Assembly: GCF_000400365.1 (NCBI RefSeq)
Contig: NZ_BAOG01000071.1
Span: 39,973 to 103,972, forward strand
Length of the DNA: 64,000 nucleotides
Origin: Vibrio jasicida CAIM 1864 = LMG 25398
GTDB taxonomy: Bacteria; Pseudomonadota; Gammaproteobacteria; Enterobacterales; Vibrionaceae
Direction of reading: 5' to 3'
The translations under genes and the position numbers were made by a program. This document shows, piece after piece, positions 45,619 to 55,876 of this stretch; positions within the stretch are counted from its first letter, which is position 1, and every line of letters begins with the position of its first letter. The notes under the pieces were generated by a model. That model was not told the origin of the DNA and made no database searches. It saw nothing but the letters and a program-made list of their open reading frames with translations.

Positions 45619-47166
45619 CTAGTACAACTTAGTTATTCCGCTTGTTTTTGAGCCTTTGCGGATGAGTTCTTCTATCTTTTCAATCAATTCATCTAAGTCA
45701 GATACATCGATGATGTCTTCACTTGGATTGACAACACAGTCTTGAAAACCACTTTGTTGAGAAGCACGAAAATCGATACCAATAACACCGATGTATAAGC
45801 CCGGAATCTCTGCTCTGGCTTTGTCGCACATACCGTTGTCTACTAGCCCTTTCAGAATGCCGTTGTTAGGACTTTCCTGCCCATCACTCAAAATCAGCAG
45901 CATCTTGATTTTCTTGTTGTACGCTTGCTGCTCTTCATCATCTGTACTGTTTGGGTCTCCATCATGAAGAACCTGAGATCCTCTTAATATGCCTTGAAAC
46001 GCAGCAGTACCGCCATCTGCCCACATCGACTTAATTGCGTTCAAATCGGAAAGCTTGTTCGATAATCGAATGTTGTAAAACTGCGATGAATTGGAGGAAC
46101 CATGTGCATTAAATAGACGTGTTCCGCTCACACTATAGAAATTGGGCTTTAATCCCGATTTATCAGTAAACATGGTTGAAACTGACGCCGGAAAATCCAC
46201 ATAGTTGTAAACATCCGCAACGGCATAACGGTCCAAATTGATGACATCACGAATACGCTTCGCATACTTTTGATTATCCGATTTTGGGTTTGAACATCTT
46301 GATTGCCTGCTCGCACAGTTGAGTACCTGACTTTGCGAATATGTACGCCAATAATCCCAATTAACATCGTTATAGGTATACGGCGATAGATAAGCGTTAT
46401 AACCATCTCTGTAACTTAATTGGCTAGTCGCGCGAGCTTGATTGCCCCCGACAATTTCTCTGGTTCGAACGTTAAATGGAACAAAACCTACTCGATTAAG
46501 CAGCTTGTCTCCGGTTGTATCTTCTCCCGGCTCGTCACAAACATCTTTCCACTCCCCATCGACATACTCTTTACGAGTAGATGTACAAAGAATCTTGTTT
46601 GATATTTGATCGATTGCGGTTTTCAAATCATCAATTTTTTTATGTCGACTTGATCCCCACCTTTCGTCCATCGAGCCTGAAAAATCAGATACGAAGACAA
46701 TATCGATGTTGTTATCTCCAAGGTAAACGGGGTATTTTCTGGCTAACGAACGGCCCGCTAAATCCTGTTGCTCATTAAAAGAAGGAACAAAACTACTCGC
46801 AAACCATGAGTCGTGTGTCGTCCTTGCGTTCACCGTATATTGAATGTATTCGAGCACCCCAGCCCCTTCATCTTCCGCCTGATGAAATCGCTGGGCAGAA
46901 AGGCTGGCTGATTTAATATCTCGCACATAGTTTTCGACATATTTCGTTGCCAGTTCACGAGCTGCATCGGGCTGGTCTTCAATGGTCACCGCCATCGCAG
47001 CAGCCTCTGCTGAGTCTCTTAATCGGCTGGACTCTTGAACATAACGTGTTCCCTCAACAGCCCAAAAAGTGAACCCCATGATAGGAACAAGCAATAAACC
47101 CATCCATATCGCGGCGACGCCTTTTTGTTGTTGGAGACTTTGATGCTGGTATCGCTGCATTTTCAT
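45619..47166 (-). CDS. tadG: TadG-like pilus assembly protein with von Willebrand A domain
   Basis: The N-terminal TadE/TadG-type membrane helix (GVAAIWMGLLLVPIMGFTFW) precedes a VWA domain starting with DIVFVSDFSGSMDE (MIDAS DxSGS). The VWA continues past GGTAAFQGILRG (MIDAS Thr) to ILSDGQESPN. ATG 47166 has GGGAGA upstream; the frame opens earlier at 47331 inside tadF. It is the last canonical Tad gene here and likely acts in the outer surface or periplasm. Several Cys pairs may form disulfides. Confidence 0.9.
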   Translation of the reverse strand: MKMQRYQHQSLQQQKGVAAIWMGLLLVPIMGFTFWAVEGTRYVQESSRLRDSAEAAAMAVTIEDQPDAARELATKYVENYVRDIKSASLSAQRFHQAEDEGAGVLEYIQYTVNARTTHDSWFASSFVPSFNEQQDLAGRSLARKYPVYLGDNNIDIVFVSDFSGSMDERWGSSRHKKIDDLKTAIDQISNKILCTSTRKEYVDGEWKDVCDEPGEDTTGDKLLNRVGFVPFNVRTREIVGGNQARATSQLSYRDGYNAYLSPYTYNDVNWDYWRTYSQSQVLNCASRQSRCSNPKSDNQKYAKRIRDVINLDRYAVADVYNYVDFPASVSTMFTDKSGLKPNFYSVSGTRLFNAHGSSNSSQFYNIRLSNKLSDLNAIKSMWADGGTAAFQGILRGSQVLHDGDPNSTDDEEQQAYNKKIKMLLILSDGQESPNNGILKGLVDNGMCDKARAEIPGLYIGVIGIDFRASQQSGFQDCVVNPSEDIIDVSDLDELIEKIEELIRKGSKTSGITKLY

Positions 47167-47170
47167 TTCA

Positions 47171-47731
47171 TTATCTCCCTGGCATGATTGAAGAAGAGCC
47201 AATCTTGACCGTTGTCCCTGTGCCGCCATTGAAAAAAGGTTTGAACCAAGAGCTTTGCTCTTCGCATACACTGACTCGATACAGTGGGTATACGATGCCT
47301 TTTTCAACCGGAGCCAAATCTGCATGAGCAAGAATTGAGTCCGTTTCGCAACCTAATTTATTGAATTTGCTACTGGTAAAAGCAGCCACATTCGCCTTAT
47401 TCGTCAACGACTCGATTTTAATCGCCACATTATCTGGCGTTGTATCCAACATCCGGCTCGCCACTTGAGTCAGGTCTTCTAAATCGGTATTGGTGACGGA
47501 TAAGTTTTTCCCTGCCAACACATCAGCATCAAAGTAACGAGTACGTTCTTTGATCACATTGACCAAGGCAAAGCTGGAACGATCGAGCTTTGCGCGCACA
47601 AGTAACTGATAACTGAGATCCGCCGCAAAAAGGTAAACACCCCACAATGCGACAAGAACAAACACAAGCTCAATAGTAAATGCGCCTTTTTGGTGCTTGG
47701 TAGAAGGTAAAAATCGGTTACGGAGTGTCAT
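47171..47731 (-). CDS. tadF: TadF-like minor pseudopilin
   Basis: An N-terminal pilin-like helix (GAFTIELVFVLVALWGVYLFAADLSYQL) marks a TadF pseudopilin with prepilin-type processing before F/T-E. I chose ATG 47731 because GGTGGAAAG lies just before it; the frame opens at 47746. The gene overlaps the tadE stop. It is about 186 aa. Confidence 0.85.
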   Translation of the reverse strand: MTLRNRFLPSTKHQKGAFTIELVFVLVALWGVYLFAADLSYQLLVRAKLDRSSFALVNVIKERTRYFDADVLAGKNLSVTNTDLEDLTQVASRMLDTTPDNVAIKIESLTNKANVAAFTSSKFNKLGCETDSILAHADLAPVEKGIVYPLYRVSVCEEQSSWFKPFFNGGTGTTVKIGSSSIMPGR

Positions 47732-48200
47732 CTTTCCACCCTTCATGCTCTAAGTTCAAAACCATGGTTCGAGCAATGTCTTTATCAGCAGCACCGGTTA
47801 GCTTTATCATTGGAGAGTAGTGATACGTAACCGTGATTTCGGCTAAGTCATAATTGAAGTTCAGACCTTGATCAGAATGCCCTCGATTGGCAATAAAATC
47901 GTCATAGGTTTTGTAGTACCGACCTTGAATAGAGAATCGGGTACTATCAATTAAGAAATGCCACAGGTTATTATCGGCTTCTATCAACGTTCGAAACTTA
48001 TCTTCATACTGTTGATTAATGCCTTTTCCCTCATATATCTTTGTGTTTCTGATGGTTTCTCTGAGAGAGTACTCCGTCATGTTTACGACGTAGATTTGAT
48101 AGCTGGACTCGAAAATAGCAAAAGTGGCAAAGAACAACACGAGCGCCCCCAAAGCAAACTCTATCGCCGTCACCCCCTTCTGCTTGCAAAGACTTCTCAT
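47718..48200 (-). CDS. tadE: TadE-like minor pseudopilin
   Basis: The N-terminal hydrophobic helix after the processing site (KGVTAIEFALGALVLFFATF) is the TadE signature, with Glu five residues after the Gly. AGGAG lies 6 bases before ATG 48200. About 160 aa. It is probably cleaved by the TadV prepilin peptidase. Confidence 0.9.
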   Translation of the reverse strand: MRSLCKQKGVTAIEFALGALVLFFATFAIFESSYQIYVVNMTEYSLRETIRNTKIYEGKGINQQYEDKFRTLIEADNNLWHFLIDSTRFSIQGRYYKTYDDFIANRGHSDQGLNFNYDLAEITVTYHYSPMIKLTGAADKDIARTMVLNLEHEGWKDDTP

Positions 48201-48202
48201 CA

Positions 48203-48925
48203 CTAACTCCTAGTCTGAGTCAATTCAGTCGCGATACTGTGGATCTCTTGAGCTGAAAAATCACCTTTGAGCAATTTCTTCGCTGCGTCCATTTGTTGCG
48301 CTTTCATAAGTGCGATAGCAAGGTTCGCTTTGACCACTTTATTTGCTGGATTGTCTTTTAACACGGGAGTGAGCGTCTCAATTGCCTGATGGTACTCACC
48401 GTTTGCCATATGTATCATCGCAATATTGTTCTTGATCACGACATCGTCGTATCCACGTAAGCGGGCGTTATTCAGCTCTTGATAAGCATCTTCATACTTA
48501 CCCGCTTTGGTGTAGGATACGCCGAGCAAGACATGAATTTGTCCTGCCTGATTACCAGCACTGACTGAAGATAGATAAGCGGCAATGGCATTTTCAGTGT
48601 CGTTTTTTGCATCAAACACCTGCCCTTCTAGTTGATACAGACTAGGATTCTCAATACCCTCTTTTCTGAGGTGTTGAACGTAGAAGTTAGCTGATTCAAG
48701 ATCCCCTTTATGGAAGTAAGCCCACGCGAGGTTTTCTTTTACCGCAGGATCTTGCGAACCTTGCTCCAGCTTGGATTTATAATGCGTGATTAAGCCGTCG
48801 TAATTCTTCACTTTTTCCATGCTAGTGACATCATCTAGTTGCTGGCTCTGCTGTGAAGGTGTCGATTGACAGCCTGCTAATACGCTTAACGCGAACAAAA
48901 CGACAGAAATACGTTTTGCAACCAT
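48203..48925 (-). CDS. tadD: TadD-like TPR lipoprotein
   Basis: A lipoprotein signal (LAGC) is followed by about 200 residues of TPR repeats (VKENLAWAYFHKGDLESANF, IHVLLGVSYTKAGKYEDAYQ). TadD acts as a pilotin/assembly factor in Tad systems. It overlaps the tadC stop by one base. Confidence 0.9.
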   Translation of the reverse strand: MVAKRISVVLFALSVLAGCQSTPSQQSQQLDDVTSMEKVKNYDGLITHYKSKLEQGSQDPAVKENLAWAYFHKGDLESANFYVQHLRKEGIENPSLYQLEGQVFDAKNDTENAIAAYLSSVSAGNQAGQIHVLLGVSYTKAGKYEDAYQELNNARLRGYDDVVIKNNIAMIHMANGEYHQAIETLTPVLKDNPANKVVKANLAIALMKAQQMDAAKKLLKGDFSAQEIHSIATELTQTRS

Positions 48926-49776
48926 TAGTTACCCCCAATATTGATCGACATTTGCATGACACTCGGAGCGAGTATCAGAATGACGATCGGAAACATAATG
49001 AATAAGATCAAAGGCACACTCATCTTCGCCGAGAGTTTGCCAACCTTTTCCTCGACCGTAAGAATCTGAACTTTTCGCATGTCCTCTGCGAGATCACTTA
49101 ATACTTGAGCCACGGAGGTTCCGTATTGCAAATTTTGAATAATAGTCAGGACAAAGCTTCGAACTGCTGGTGTTGGTATCCGGTCACTGAGATCATTAAG
49201 CGCTTTTTCTACACCGTGTATTTTGGCTGAATCGGAAGTGCGTTTAATTTGATAGCAAAGGTCTGAATCAAACTCTGCCAACTCCTTCCCTAAGTACACC
49301 AAAGCCGCTTCTATCGTCATACCGGTTTGAACACACACCGACATCATGTCTAATAAATACGGTAACTGAGATGACGTCTTACTAATCAAAACTTTACGTC
49401 GAAGCTGCAGCAAGGTATCAGGTACAACTATCACGCCAATAAGAGCAAAAATGACCACGATAAGCTGACTGGTCGTTGTCATATCCGACAGTAAAACCCC
49501 ACCAGCAACCAAAGCAAGTACCAACAACTTGGCCGGAAAATAGAACTTGGCCCACTCTGTGTTGTAATACCCAGCTTCAATCATTTTTTGTTCTAATTCG
49601 TGTCGATACTCTTTACCGAAACGGACAAAAAAACGGTTAACGCGGGAGGGGGCACGCACTGCATCTCCCCCGATGTAAAATGCCACTTTCTTGCGTCGCT
49701 GCTCAGTACGTAGTGAATCAACGATTAAAAAGAGTAACGAAACAAACAGCACAACAAGAGAAACCAATAACATCAT
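48925..49776 (-). CDS. tadC: TadC inner-membrane platform protein
   Basis: A T2SF-domain membrane protein with helices at both ends and a central cytoplasmic domain (QTGMTIEAALVYLGKEL, PAVRSFVLTIIQNLQYGTSV). I chose ATG 49776, which has AGGAG 8 bases before it and overlaps the tadB stop as ATGA; the longer frame starts at a TTG. It partners with TadB. Confidence 0.93.
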   Translation of the reverse strand: MMLLVSLVVLFVSLLFLIVDSLRTEQRRKKVAFYIGGDAVRAPSRVNRFFVRFGKEYRHELEQKMIEAGYYNTEWAKFYFPAKLLVLALVAGGVLLSDMTTTSQLIVVIFALIGVIVVPDTLLQLRRKVLISKTSSQLPYLLDMMSVCVQTGMTIEAALVYLGKELAEFDSDLCYQIKRTSDSAKIHGVEKALNDLSDRIPTPAVRSFVLTIIQNLQYGTSVAQVLSDLAEDMRKVQILTVEEKVGKLSAKMSVPLILFIMFPIVILILAPSVMQMSINIGGN

Positions 49777-50675
49777 GCGCGCACTCCTTTGACTAACAGC
49801 CAAACAATGAATAACCCGAACAACTCACTGCCAAGCACATAAAAGAGCACGATTCGGCCAGAAGGGTCATACAAGACATAATCCACATTGCCAGGATTTA
49901 CATAGTTAAGAATAACCATAAAAATCAATGGGATTGCTGCCACAATCTTGGCCGAGATCCTCGCTTCAGAGGTCATCGCCATTTTCTTTTTCTCTAACGT
50001 CCTAGCATCCACCAAGACTCGAATTAGTCTTGCTAACACCCCTTTAAGCTGACCACCACGCGCAATGTTTGCTCTAAGCGTCACGGTAAAGAAGAGAAAC
50101 TCCGGATACGGGTAATTCTTGCAAGAACGTTGAAGTACCACTTCAGGAGATTCACCTAACTTCAACCGGTCACCCATTAACTTGAATTCACGACCAATTG
50201 AGTTGTCCATCACCTCGCCGACGTAACTAATGGCTTGCATTAGACTGTCGCCAGCCGTTACCGCGCTCATCAGAATATTCAGCGCATCCGGGAATGTGTT
50301 TTCAAAATCTCGACGTCTTCTTGTGACCAGGTAGCGATAACCAAAAATGGTAAGCAACAAAGATAAACCGAGAATCAACACTGTATTCGTCATCAACAAT
50401 AATTTAACGACGACGTACCAAGATGCGATCAGACTGCCCGTGATATACAGCGCTATGTACAGAGAAGATCTCGGCCCCAATACAGTTAATGTTGGTGAAA
50501 TGGATTCTTTGAACTTTTGCCAGCTTTGCTTTCGTACCAATGATTTAACGTTGATAGCATTGAAGTTTTCCGCTTCAGCTTCTTCAATATTGAAAAACTG
50601 GTTAACCTTTTTGACCTTCGAATCCCTGATCAAAAGCAGTACAACCGCAAAGAGGATGAGCGAGATCCAGAGCAT
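49773..50675 (-). CDS. tadB: TadB inner-membrane platform protein
   Basis: A 300-aa T2SF-domain protein with an N-terminal helix and a pair of helices near 80-110. The cytoplasmic T2SF domain (FPDALNILMSAVTAGDSLMQAISYVG) and two C-terminal helices follow. It forms the motor platform with TadC and TadA. It begins 1 base after tadA. Confidence 0.93.
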   Translation of the reverse strand: MLWISLILFAVVLLLIRDSKVKKVNQFFNIEEAEAENFNAINVKSLVRKQSWQKFKESISPTLTVLGPRSSLYIALYITGSLIASWYVVVKLLLMTNTVLILGLSLLLTIFGYRYLVTRRRRDFENTFPDALNILMSAVTAGDSLMQAISYVGEVMDNSIGREFKLMGDRLKLGESPEVVLQRSCKNYPYPEFLFFTVTLRANIARGGQLKGVLARLIRVLVDARTLEKKKMAMTSEARISAKIVAAIPLIFMVILNYVNPGNVDYVLYDPSGRIVLFYVLGSELFGLFIVWLLVKGVRA

Positions 50676-50676
50676 G

Positions 50677-51948
50677 CTATATCCCCTTAAATGCAGCCAT
50701 CAGCTCGTCATATAAGCCGAAGAATTGGGATTTTTTCACAAGCTCAGATCGTTGCATGATGCCACTGGTCACAAAGTCGCCTTTCACCGTTTCCCCGAAA
50801 TGCGCATCGTCGTAACGGAAACGATAGATCTCTTCCATCACGACGCTATCGCCTTCTAGGCCAACAATTTCAGAGATACTGGTAATTTTACGGGAGCCAT
50901 CACGTAACCTATTAACTTGAACGACCATTTGAACGGCACTGACGATTGTTCTTCGAATCGCGTCAAGAGGTTGATTCAAATTTGCCATCATCACCATGGA
51001 TTCAACACGAGCAATCGCATCTCTCGGAGTGTTAGCGTGCAACGTAGACATCGAACCATCATGGCCAGTATTCATTGCTTGCAACATTTCAAAGGCTTCA
51101 GACCCACGACACTCACCCAATATGATTCGGTCTGGGCGCATACGAAGTGCGTTGATCACCAAATCTCGTTGCGTTACCGCACCGGTTTGTTCCACGCTGG
51201 ACGTTCGAGTTTCTAATCGGACCAAGTTCGGTTGTTGCAAACGCAGTTCCGCAGCGTCTTCAATCGTGACGATGCGTTCATCTTCTGCAATGTATTGAGA
51301 CAATGCATTGAGCAGCGTGGTCTTGCCTGAGCCTGTACCACCTGAAATTAGCACATTCATTCGACAGCGAGACGCAATCATGAGCACTCTTGCCATATCT
51401 GGTGACATGGTTCCAAAGCCAATCAAGTCTTCGAAACCAATGTTCTGCTCCCTGAATTTACGTATCGAGATTGACGTCCCATCTAACGCAATAGGTGGGA
51501 TAACAATGTTGACACGGCTACCGTCATCGAGTCGGGCATCAACCGTTGGAGACAACTCATCAACACGGCGACCAACACGTGAAGCAATACGCTTCGCAAT
51601 GGCTAGGAGTTGTTCTTCATTTACAAATGTGACTTCTGACTTTTGAACTTTCCCGTGTCGCTCAAAGAAAATATGGTTTGGTCCATTCACCATAATATCG
51701 GAGATAGACTGGTCTTCGACCAAAGGTTGCAAAGGCCCTAAGCCAAAAAGCTCATCAATTAAGCTTTTCACCAACCCAGACTTCATCATGGAAGTGATCG
51801 GTCGTTGGTAGCTGTTCGCAAGAAGGTCTACCGCAGCTTGTATCTGGGCCTCAAGATCTCGACGGCTCATTTTCTGAACCGCTTCAGCATCTAACGCTTC
51901 AAATATTTGACCACGAAAAGCGAGATATAAGTCTTTGTTAGAACTCAT
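50677..51948 (-). CDS. tadA: TadA/CpaF secretion ATPase
   Basis: This cytoplasmic hexameric ATPase powers Tad pilus assembly and retraction. Walker A is SGGTGSGKTTLLNAL, the Asp box is TIEDAAEL, Walker B is RPDRIILGECRG and the His box is STLHANTPRDAI. The length of 423 aa is standard. Its ATG overlaps the tadZ stop (ATGA). Confidence 0.96.
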   Translation of the reverse strand: MSSNKDLYLAFRGQIFEALDAEAVQKMSRRDLEAQIQAAVDLLANSYQRPITSMMKSGLVKSLIDELFGLGPLQPLVEDQSISDIMVNGPNHIFFERHGKVQKSEVTFVNEEQLLAIAKRIASRVGRRVDELSPTVDARLDDGSRVNIVIPPIALDGTSISIRKFREQNIGFEDLIGFGTMSPDMARVLMIASRCRMNVLISGGTGSGKTTLLNALSQYIAEDERIVTIEDAAELRLQQPNLVRLETRTSSVEQTGAVTQRDLVINALRMRPDRIILGECRGSEAFEMLQAMNTGHDGSMSTLHANTPRDAIARVESMVMMANLNQPLDAIRRTIVSAVQMVVQVNRLRDGSRKITSISEIVGLEGDSVVMEEIYRFRYDDAHFGETVKGDFVTSGIMQRSELVKKSQFFGLYDELMAAFKGI

Positions 51949-53186
51949 TTAGCACGCACCTTCTTTAACCACGATCCCATGCCTTTTTGATCAACAGGTT
52001 GGCCATTGATCAGCTTCACCAGTAACTCCATAGAGCGACTGACGTGGCGATCATGTTTATGGCCTCGCTTACCATCAATGATGATGTGTGAAAGCGATTT
52101 GCAGTAAGCCACTTCTAGGTCAACATCCGCCCCTAAGTATTTGGTTATGTCAGGCTTCTGCAATACATAAGCATTTTCTGGTCGATGGTAGTTCACGACC
52201 GTAATAACACGAGTGCGAGATGCGAGTGTGAGCTGCAAATTCGACATTTTTTCAAATAACCGCTTTGCGCTTCTTACCGAAGACACCGATGCGTCTAATA
52301 CCAAAACAACCACGTCGAAGTTTTCTACCAAGAGTTGAGGTTCAACTTTGAAATCCACGCCACCAGAGAAATCTTCGATAATGAAATTGGTATTTCTTGC
52401 CAAAAGGTCACAAAGCGTTTGGTTATAGTTAAGGATATCGGTCTGACTCATATCCCCATCAATCGCTAACAAACGTAGGTTTTTTCGTGCATTAAACAGA
52501 TAGCTCAATGCACCTTCTTCATCCATTTCATGCAATGGCGCGGTAAACTCATCGATACCGCGGGGTTTAAATTCTTTTAAGCCCAATAAGACATCAATAT
52601 TGGTATCAGTGTATTGGTGATCAACAAGGATGGTATCCGTGCCCTGAGTAGACAGTAGTGAACTCAACTCTGTTGTGATAAATGAGGCACCAACACCACC
52701 TTTTGCTCCCACAACTGCAACACGTTTTGCTTTGCGTTTTTGGCTGACACCCGAAAACGTCTTTAGGTTCTTGCTAACATGATTTAAGAAGTCAGCAAAT
52801 TCCTGTTTGTTCACTGGCCAAAAAACATAATAGAAGCCCATATCTTTCAGCGAACGCAGCGTCGAAATAGCATCCTCTTTGCCAATTACGACCACGCCTT
52901 TATGCGTAGGCAATTTGCTGGCAAAAGATTTGGCGTCTTCAACAACGTTATTGGATTCATTAAGCTCAAGGATAACAATGTGACTACTCTGCTGTTCCGT
53001 TAACTTAGTTAATCCAGCATTGGCTTTGACACATTCAGGGTCATTCCAACCTTCAAATCGAAACACTTCCTGAACTAGGTTCAAACACTCTTGTGATTGA
53101 TAAAACAAAGTACAACCAGCAACGCCAGTCGCGGTGGACTGAGTAGGCTTAGCCTTGGTGCTTAACGCTTTGGTCAGATCAAACAT
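51945..53186 (-). CDS. tadZ: TadZ/CpaE-like ParA-type localisation ATPase
   Basis: An N-terminal receiver-like domain (about 25-140) is followed by a ParA/MinD-type domain with deviant Walker A VVGAKGGVGASF, where the usual Lys-Thr pair is replaced by Ala-Ser, as in other TadZ proteins. TadZ localises the pilus machine to a pole. It begins 1 base after the lipoprotein gene upstream. Confidence 0.9.
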   Translation of the reverse strand: MFDLTKALSTKAKPTQSTATGVAGCTLFYQSQECLNLVQEVFRFEGWNDPECVKANAGLTKLTEQQSSHIVILELNESNNVVEDAKSFASKLPTHKGVVVIGKEDAISTLRSLKDMGFYYVFWPVNKQEFADFLNHVSKNLKTFSGVSQKRKAKRVAVVGAKGGVGASFITTELSSLLSTQGTDTILVDHQYTDTNIDVLLGLKEFKPRGIDEFTAPLHEMDEEGALSYLFNARKNLRLLAIDGDMSQTDILNYNQTLCDLLARNTNFIIEDFSGGVDFKVEPQLLVENFDVVVLVLDASVSSVRSAKRLFEKMSNLQLTLASRTRVITVVNYHRPENAYVLQKPDITKYLGADVDLEVAYCKSLSHIIIDGKRGHKHDRHVSRSMELLVKLINGQPVDQKGMGSWLKKVRAK

Positions 53187-53187
53187 G

Positions 53188-53664
53188 TTACTCTCCCACC
53201 AATCTAGACTTGTAGGACACTTGTTTTAAACGCATTGACTCTACAAAGCAGTCAGGTTGACCTAGTTGGACGTGAATTTGTGCAGGCGTACATTGCTGAG
53301 TCTTCATGCGCGTTAACGTCACTTGAATGCTGAGCTCATTCGATAAATGAGGTGCATTGCGGAACGTCACTCTTTGCGGCGCGACAATGTGTGACGGATA
53401 TTGGCTAAATATCTGCTCTAACATCGTCTTGCTACGCGTTGATCTGTAATCCACCACGTAAGTCGCCTCTTTATCCATCGACTCAATATCGTGAATCAGT
53501 TGCTTAATCTGCTTGGTGGTTTCCGCTTGTTTTTTGATCGCAAATTCGAAATTGTGGTGTTCTTTGTACACCAAAGCTTCAGCACCGTTACCACCAAAAT
53601 AACGCTCTGAAGCGCAACCAAAGAGGGATGAAGTCAATAAAGTAATGAGTACGAGTTTCTTCAT
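53188..53664 (-). CDS. Tad-operon lipoprotein at the RcpB/CpaD position
   Basis: A 158-aa lipoprotein (LFGC lipobox, Cys17) with a helical first half and Cys pair (QQCTP, PDCF) near the end. It occupies the usual place of RcpB/CpaD between secretin and TadZ, where it would help the secretin assemble. Similarity to named members is not obvious by eye, so only the position and lipobox support this. It overlaps the secretin by 4 bases. Confidence 0.65.
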   Translation of the reverse strand: MKKLVLITLLTSSLFGCASERYFGGNGAEALVYKEHHNFEFAIKKQAETTKQIKQLIHDIESMDKEATYVVDYRSTRSKTMLEQIFSQYPSHIVAPQRVTFRNAPHLSNELSIQVTLTRMKTQQCTPAQIHVQLGQPDCFVESMRLKQVSYKSRLVGE

Positions 53665-55031
53665 TGAATGAAACCTCCTTCAGACAGTAAGCGAATCGTT
53701 GCATCCGATGTCACTGGGGAATTACCCTCGGATTCAATATTCAACCAACGCGCCAATGTTGATGTTTTTTTGATATATGGGAGTTGAATGTCTTTTGGCT
53801 TCATTGGCTCAACCAGATTTACCGTCGCCACGATGATCAACTCAGTGCGTTTTCTGTCTGTCGTTGCCTTACGGAATGCCGCGCCAAGTACAGGGATATC
53901 GCCGACAAAAGGAATCTTCTGCATTTTTTCTAAATCGGTGCTGCTCATTAGCCCACCTAGAATGAAGCTATCTCCGTCTGCTAACTCGACCGTCGTTAAC
54001 GCTCGACGCGAAGCCAGCTGTGGCACTTTTATACCAGCCGCCTCTACATAGCTTTCTACTTCACTGACTTCTGGGGCTAATTGCATTCGGATCTTATCTT
54101 GGCTAAGTACCTTCGCAGTAAGGTCCAACTTAATGCCGAACTCTTTAAAAGTGATATTGACATTGCTGTCCGTCGATACGATGACCGGCACCTCTCCACC
54201 AACGAGGAAACTTGCCGATTCGCCGGAGAGTACAGTTAAATTAGGTTCAGCTAAAACTTCAGCAATTTGGTCATTACCTAATGCTGTAATCAACGTGCTT
54301 AAATTTGCGGCGTCAAACTGATCAAAAACAAACTCACCGACACTAGAACCCACAGAGCTCCAGTCAACGCCTACTGTTTTTCCAAATGATTCGGTGACTT
54401 GAGCAACGGAAATTTTGACGTTCACTTGTTGAGTCGTCGCGACTTCAATGCGTTCGACGATCCCTTCCCATGTCATATTTCGCGCGAAAACCATCCCCTC
54501 CGGCTCTTCATAGTCGGCACTTTCAGAGCTGAACTCCAACTTCTCGGCTTTGTCCCATCGCTCTGTCTTTTCTCGGCCAAGTAGTGTTGCAACCAATCGA
54601 TAGATGTCATCACGCGTTGCTTCGGAATCAACAACACCACTGACGGCAACTTGCTCACCAACAGACTGAACCTTGACCTTAGCGTCTGGAAAATGGAATT
54701 TAAGCTGGCGTCTGACTTCGCTTAAGTCCAAATCAACAATAATGCGATCAGAGAGCAGCACATCATCATCAATCCCGTACACAATCAATCGTGACTGCCC
54801 TATTCCATTAGCGAATACCACCAATGTGTTGTCATTAATGATTTTATAATCCGCAATATCAGGATTACTGATGAAGACCTTTCTAATTGGTGTCTTAAGC
54901 TGAATATGTTGTCCATCATTGAGCGTAATGGAGCGATTCGCCGCATAAACATTCGTTACGCACAGTAAGCCCATAAAAAAGAGCACAATAGAACGGTAAA
55001 CTGATTGCTTCATTTGAGGTTGTATTGTCAT
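53661..55031 (-). CDS. rcpA: Tad secretin RcpA/CpaC
   Basis: This is the outer-membrane secretin through which the pilus exits. A signal peptide (about 8-30) precedes the pilus-specific N-domain (ITLNDGQHIQLKTPIRKVFISNPDIADYK), a BON/N1-type domain (about 110-150) and the secretin core (VLAEPNLTVLSGESASFLVGGEVPV, LEIADGDSF-like VELADGDSFILGGLM). The length of 456 aa is usual. Confidence 0.94.
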   Translation of the reverse strand: MTIQPQMKQSVYRSIVLFFMGLLCVTNVYAANRSITLNDGQHIQLKTPIRKVFISNPDIADYKIINDNTLVVFANGIGQSRLIVYGIDDDVLLSDRIIVDLDLSEVRRQLKFHFPDAKVKVQSVGEQVAVSGVVDSEATRDDIYRLVATLLGREKTERWDKAEKLEFSSESADYEEPEGMVFARNMTWEGIVERIEVATTQQVNVKISVAQVTESFGKTVGVDWSSVGSSVGEFVFDQFDAANLSTLITALGNDQIAEVLAEPNLTVLSGESASFLVGGEVPVIVSTDSNVNITFKEFGIKLDLTAKVLSQDKIRMQLAPEVSEVESYVEAAGIKVPQLASRRALTTVELADGDSFILGGLMSSTDLEKMQKIPFVGDIPVLGAAFRKATTDRKRTELIIVATVNLVEPMKPKDIQLPYIKKTSTLARWLNIESEGNSPVTSDATIRLLSEGGFIQ

Positions 55032-55855
55032 TACAGAGCCTCTCTTGGGTTGTTGACGTTACCGCGCAACTCGTCAATACCAGTGTAATTATCAATAATA
55101 TTGCGCACTTCTGCGTACTCAGGCTGCTTGTAGGTTTGGCTTCGGTATATTTCGATGTGCATAGTTCTTTGGGCTAACGCAAGTTTGGCTAGGTCATCAG
55201 GTCTAACTTCAATGACAACAGTCGTTAAACCGTCTTCTTTACTCGGGGCTCGTGCAGTAACAGAACTGTTTTCCCCTTCTCCATCACCGATGTTGAGCAC
55301 TTTAATATGCTTGAGGAACATTGATGCTTTTACGCCTTTGAAGCGCTTTGGCTTATCAATATTTCCCGCTAAGTTATCATTTGGAGAGCTCACCGTAAGG
55401 ACATCAATGTATGAACCTGGTCGGATATAATCATTGATTAGATTCTTGTTGCTCACTTCGAGTGGATACAACGTCATTCCCTCCGTGACGAGAAGATCGA
55501 TATACCCAGGCTGACCAGACGCGACTTGGTATTCTGGCAACACAACTTCGCCAGGATTCAAATCTCGATTCAATAAAACGGAAGGGGAAAAACTGATTTC
55601 AGCGTCTTCTCTCACACCAAGCGTCAATGCTTCGCTTAGTGGGAGCTGTCGTTTTATGACGCCTTGAGCACTGATCGCATGCCCTTTTTCATACGCTTCT
55701 GTGGTCGTCCAGACAGCAACATGCTCTTCTTCTTTGTTATCTGCCAATTCAGCGGTAGTTGCTGACTGAGGTTCGCTTTTGAACAAATCGACAACGCCTA
55801 GCGCGCCAACTATCAAAGCAACAATAGCAACAAGTAATACCAGTCGAGATCTCAT
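55031..55855 (-). CDS. rcpC: Tad assembly protein RcpC/CpaB
   Basis: A membrane-anchored periplasmic protein (helix 4-22) has a SAF domain (EKGHAISAQGVIKRQLPLSEA and NRDLNPGEVVLPE) followed by the RcpC domain (GSYIDVLTVSSP, VTARAPSKEDGLTTVVIEV). CpaB proteins stabilise the secretin. It overlaps the secretin start by one base. Confidence 0.92.
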   Translation of the reverse strand: MRSRLVLLVAIVALIVGALGVVDLFKSEPQSATTAELADNKEEEHVAVWTTTEAYEKGHAISAQGVIKRQLPLSEALTLGVREDAEISFSPSVLLNRDLNPGEVVLPEYQVASGQPGYIDLLVTEGMTLYPLEVSNKNLINDYIRPGSYIDVLTVSSPNDNLAGNIDKPKRFKGVKASMFLKHIKVLNIGDGEGENSSVTARAPSKEDGLTTVVIEVRPDDLAKLALAQRTMHIEIYRSQTYKQPEYAEVRNIIDNYTGIDELRGNVNNPREAL

Positions 55856-55876
55856 AACGTGCCTATTTTTGGAGGT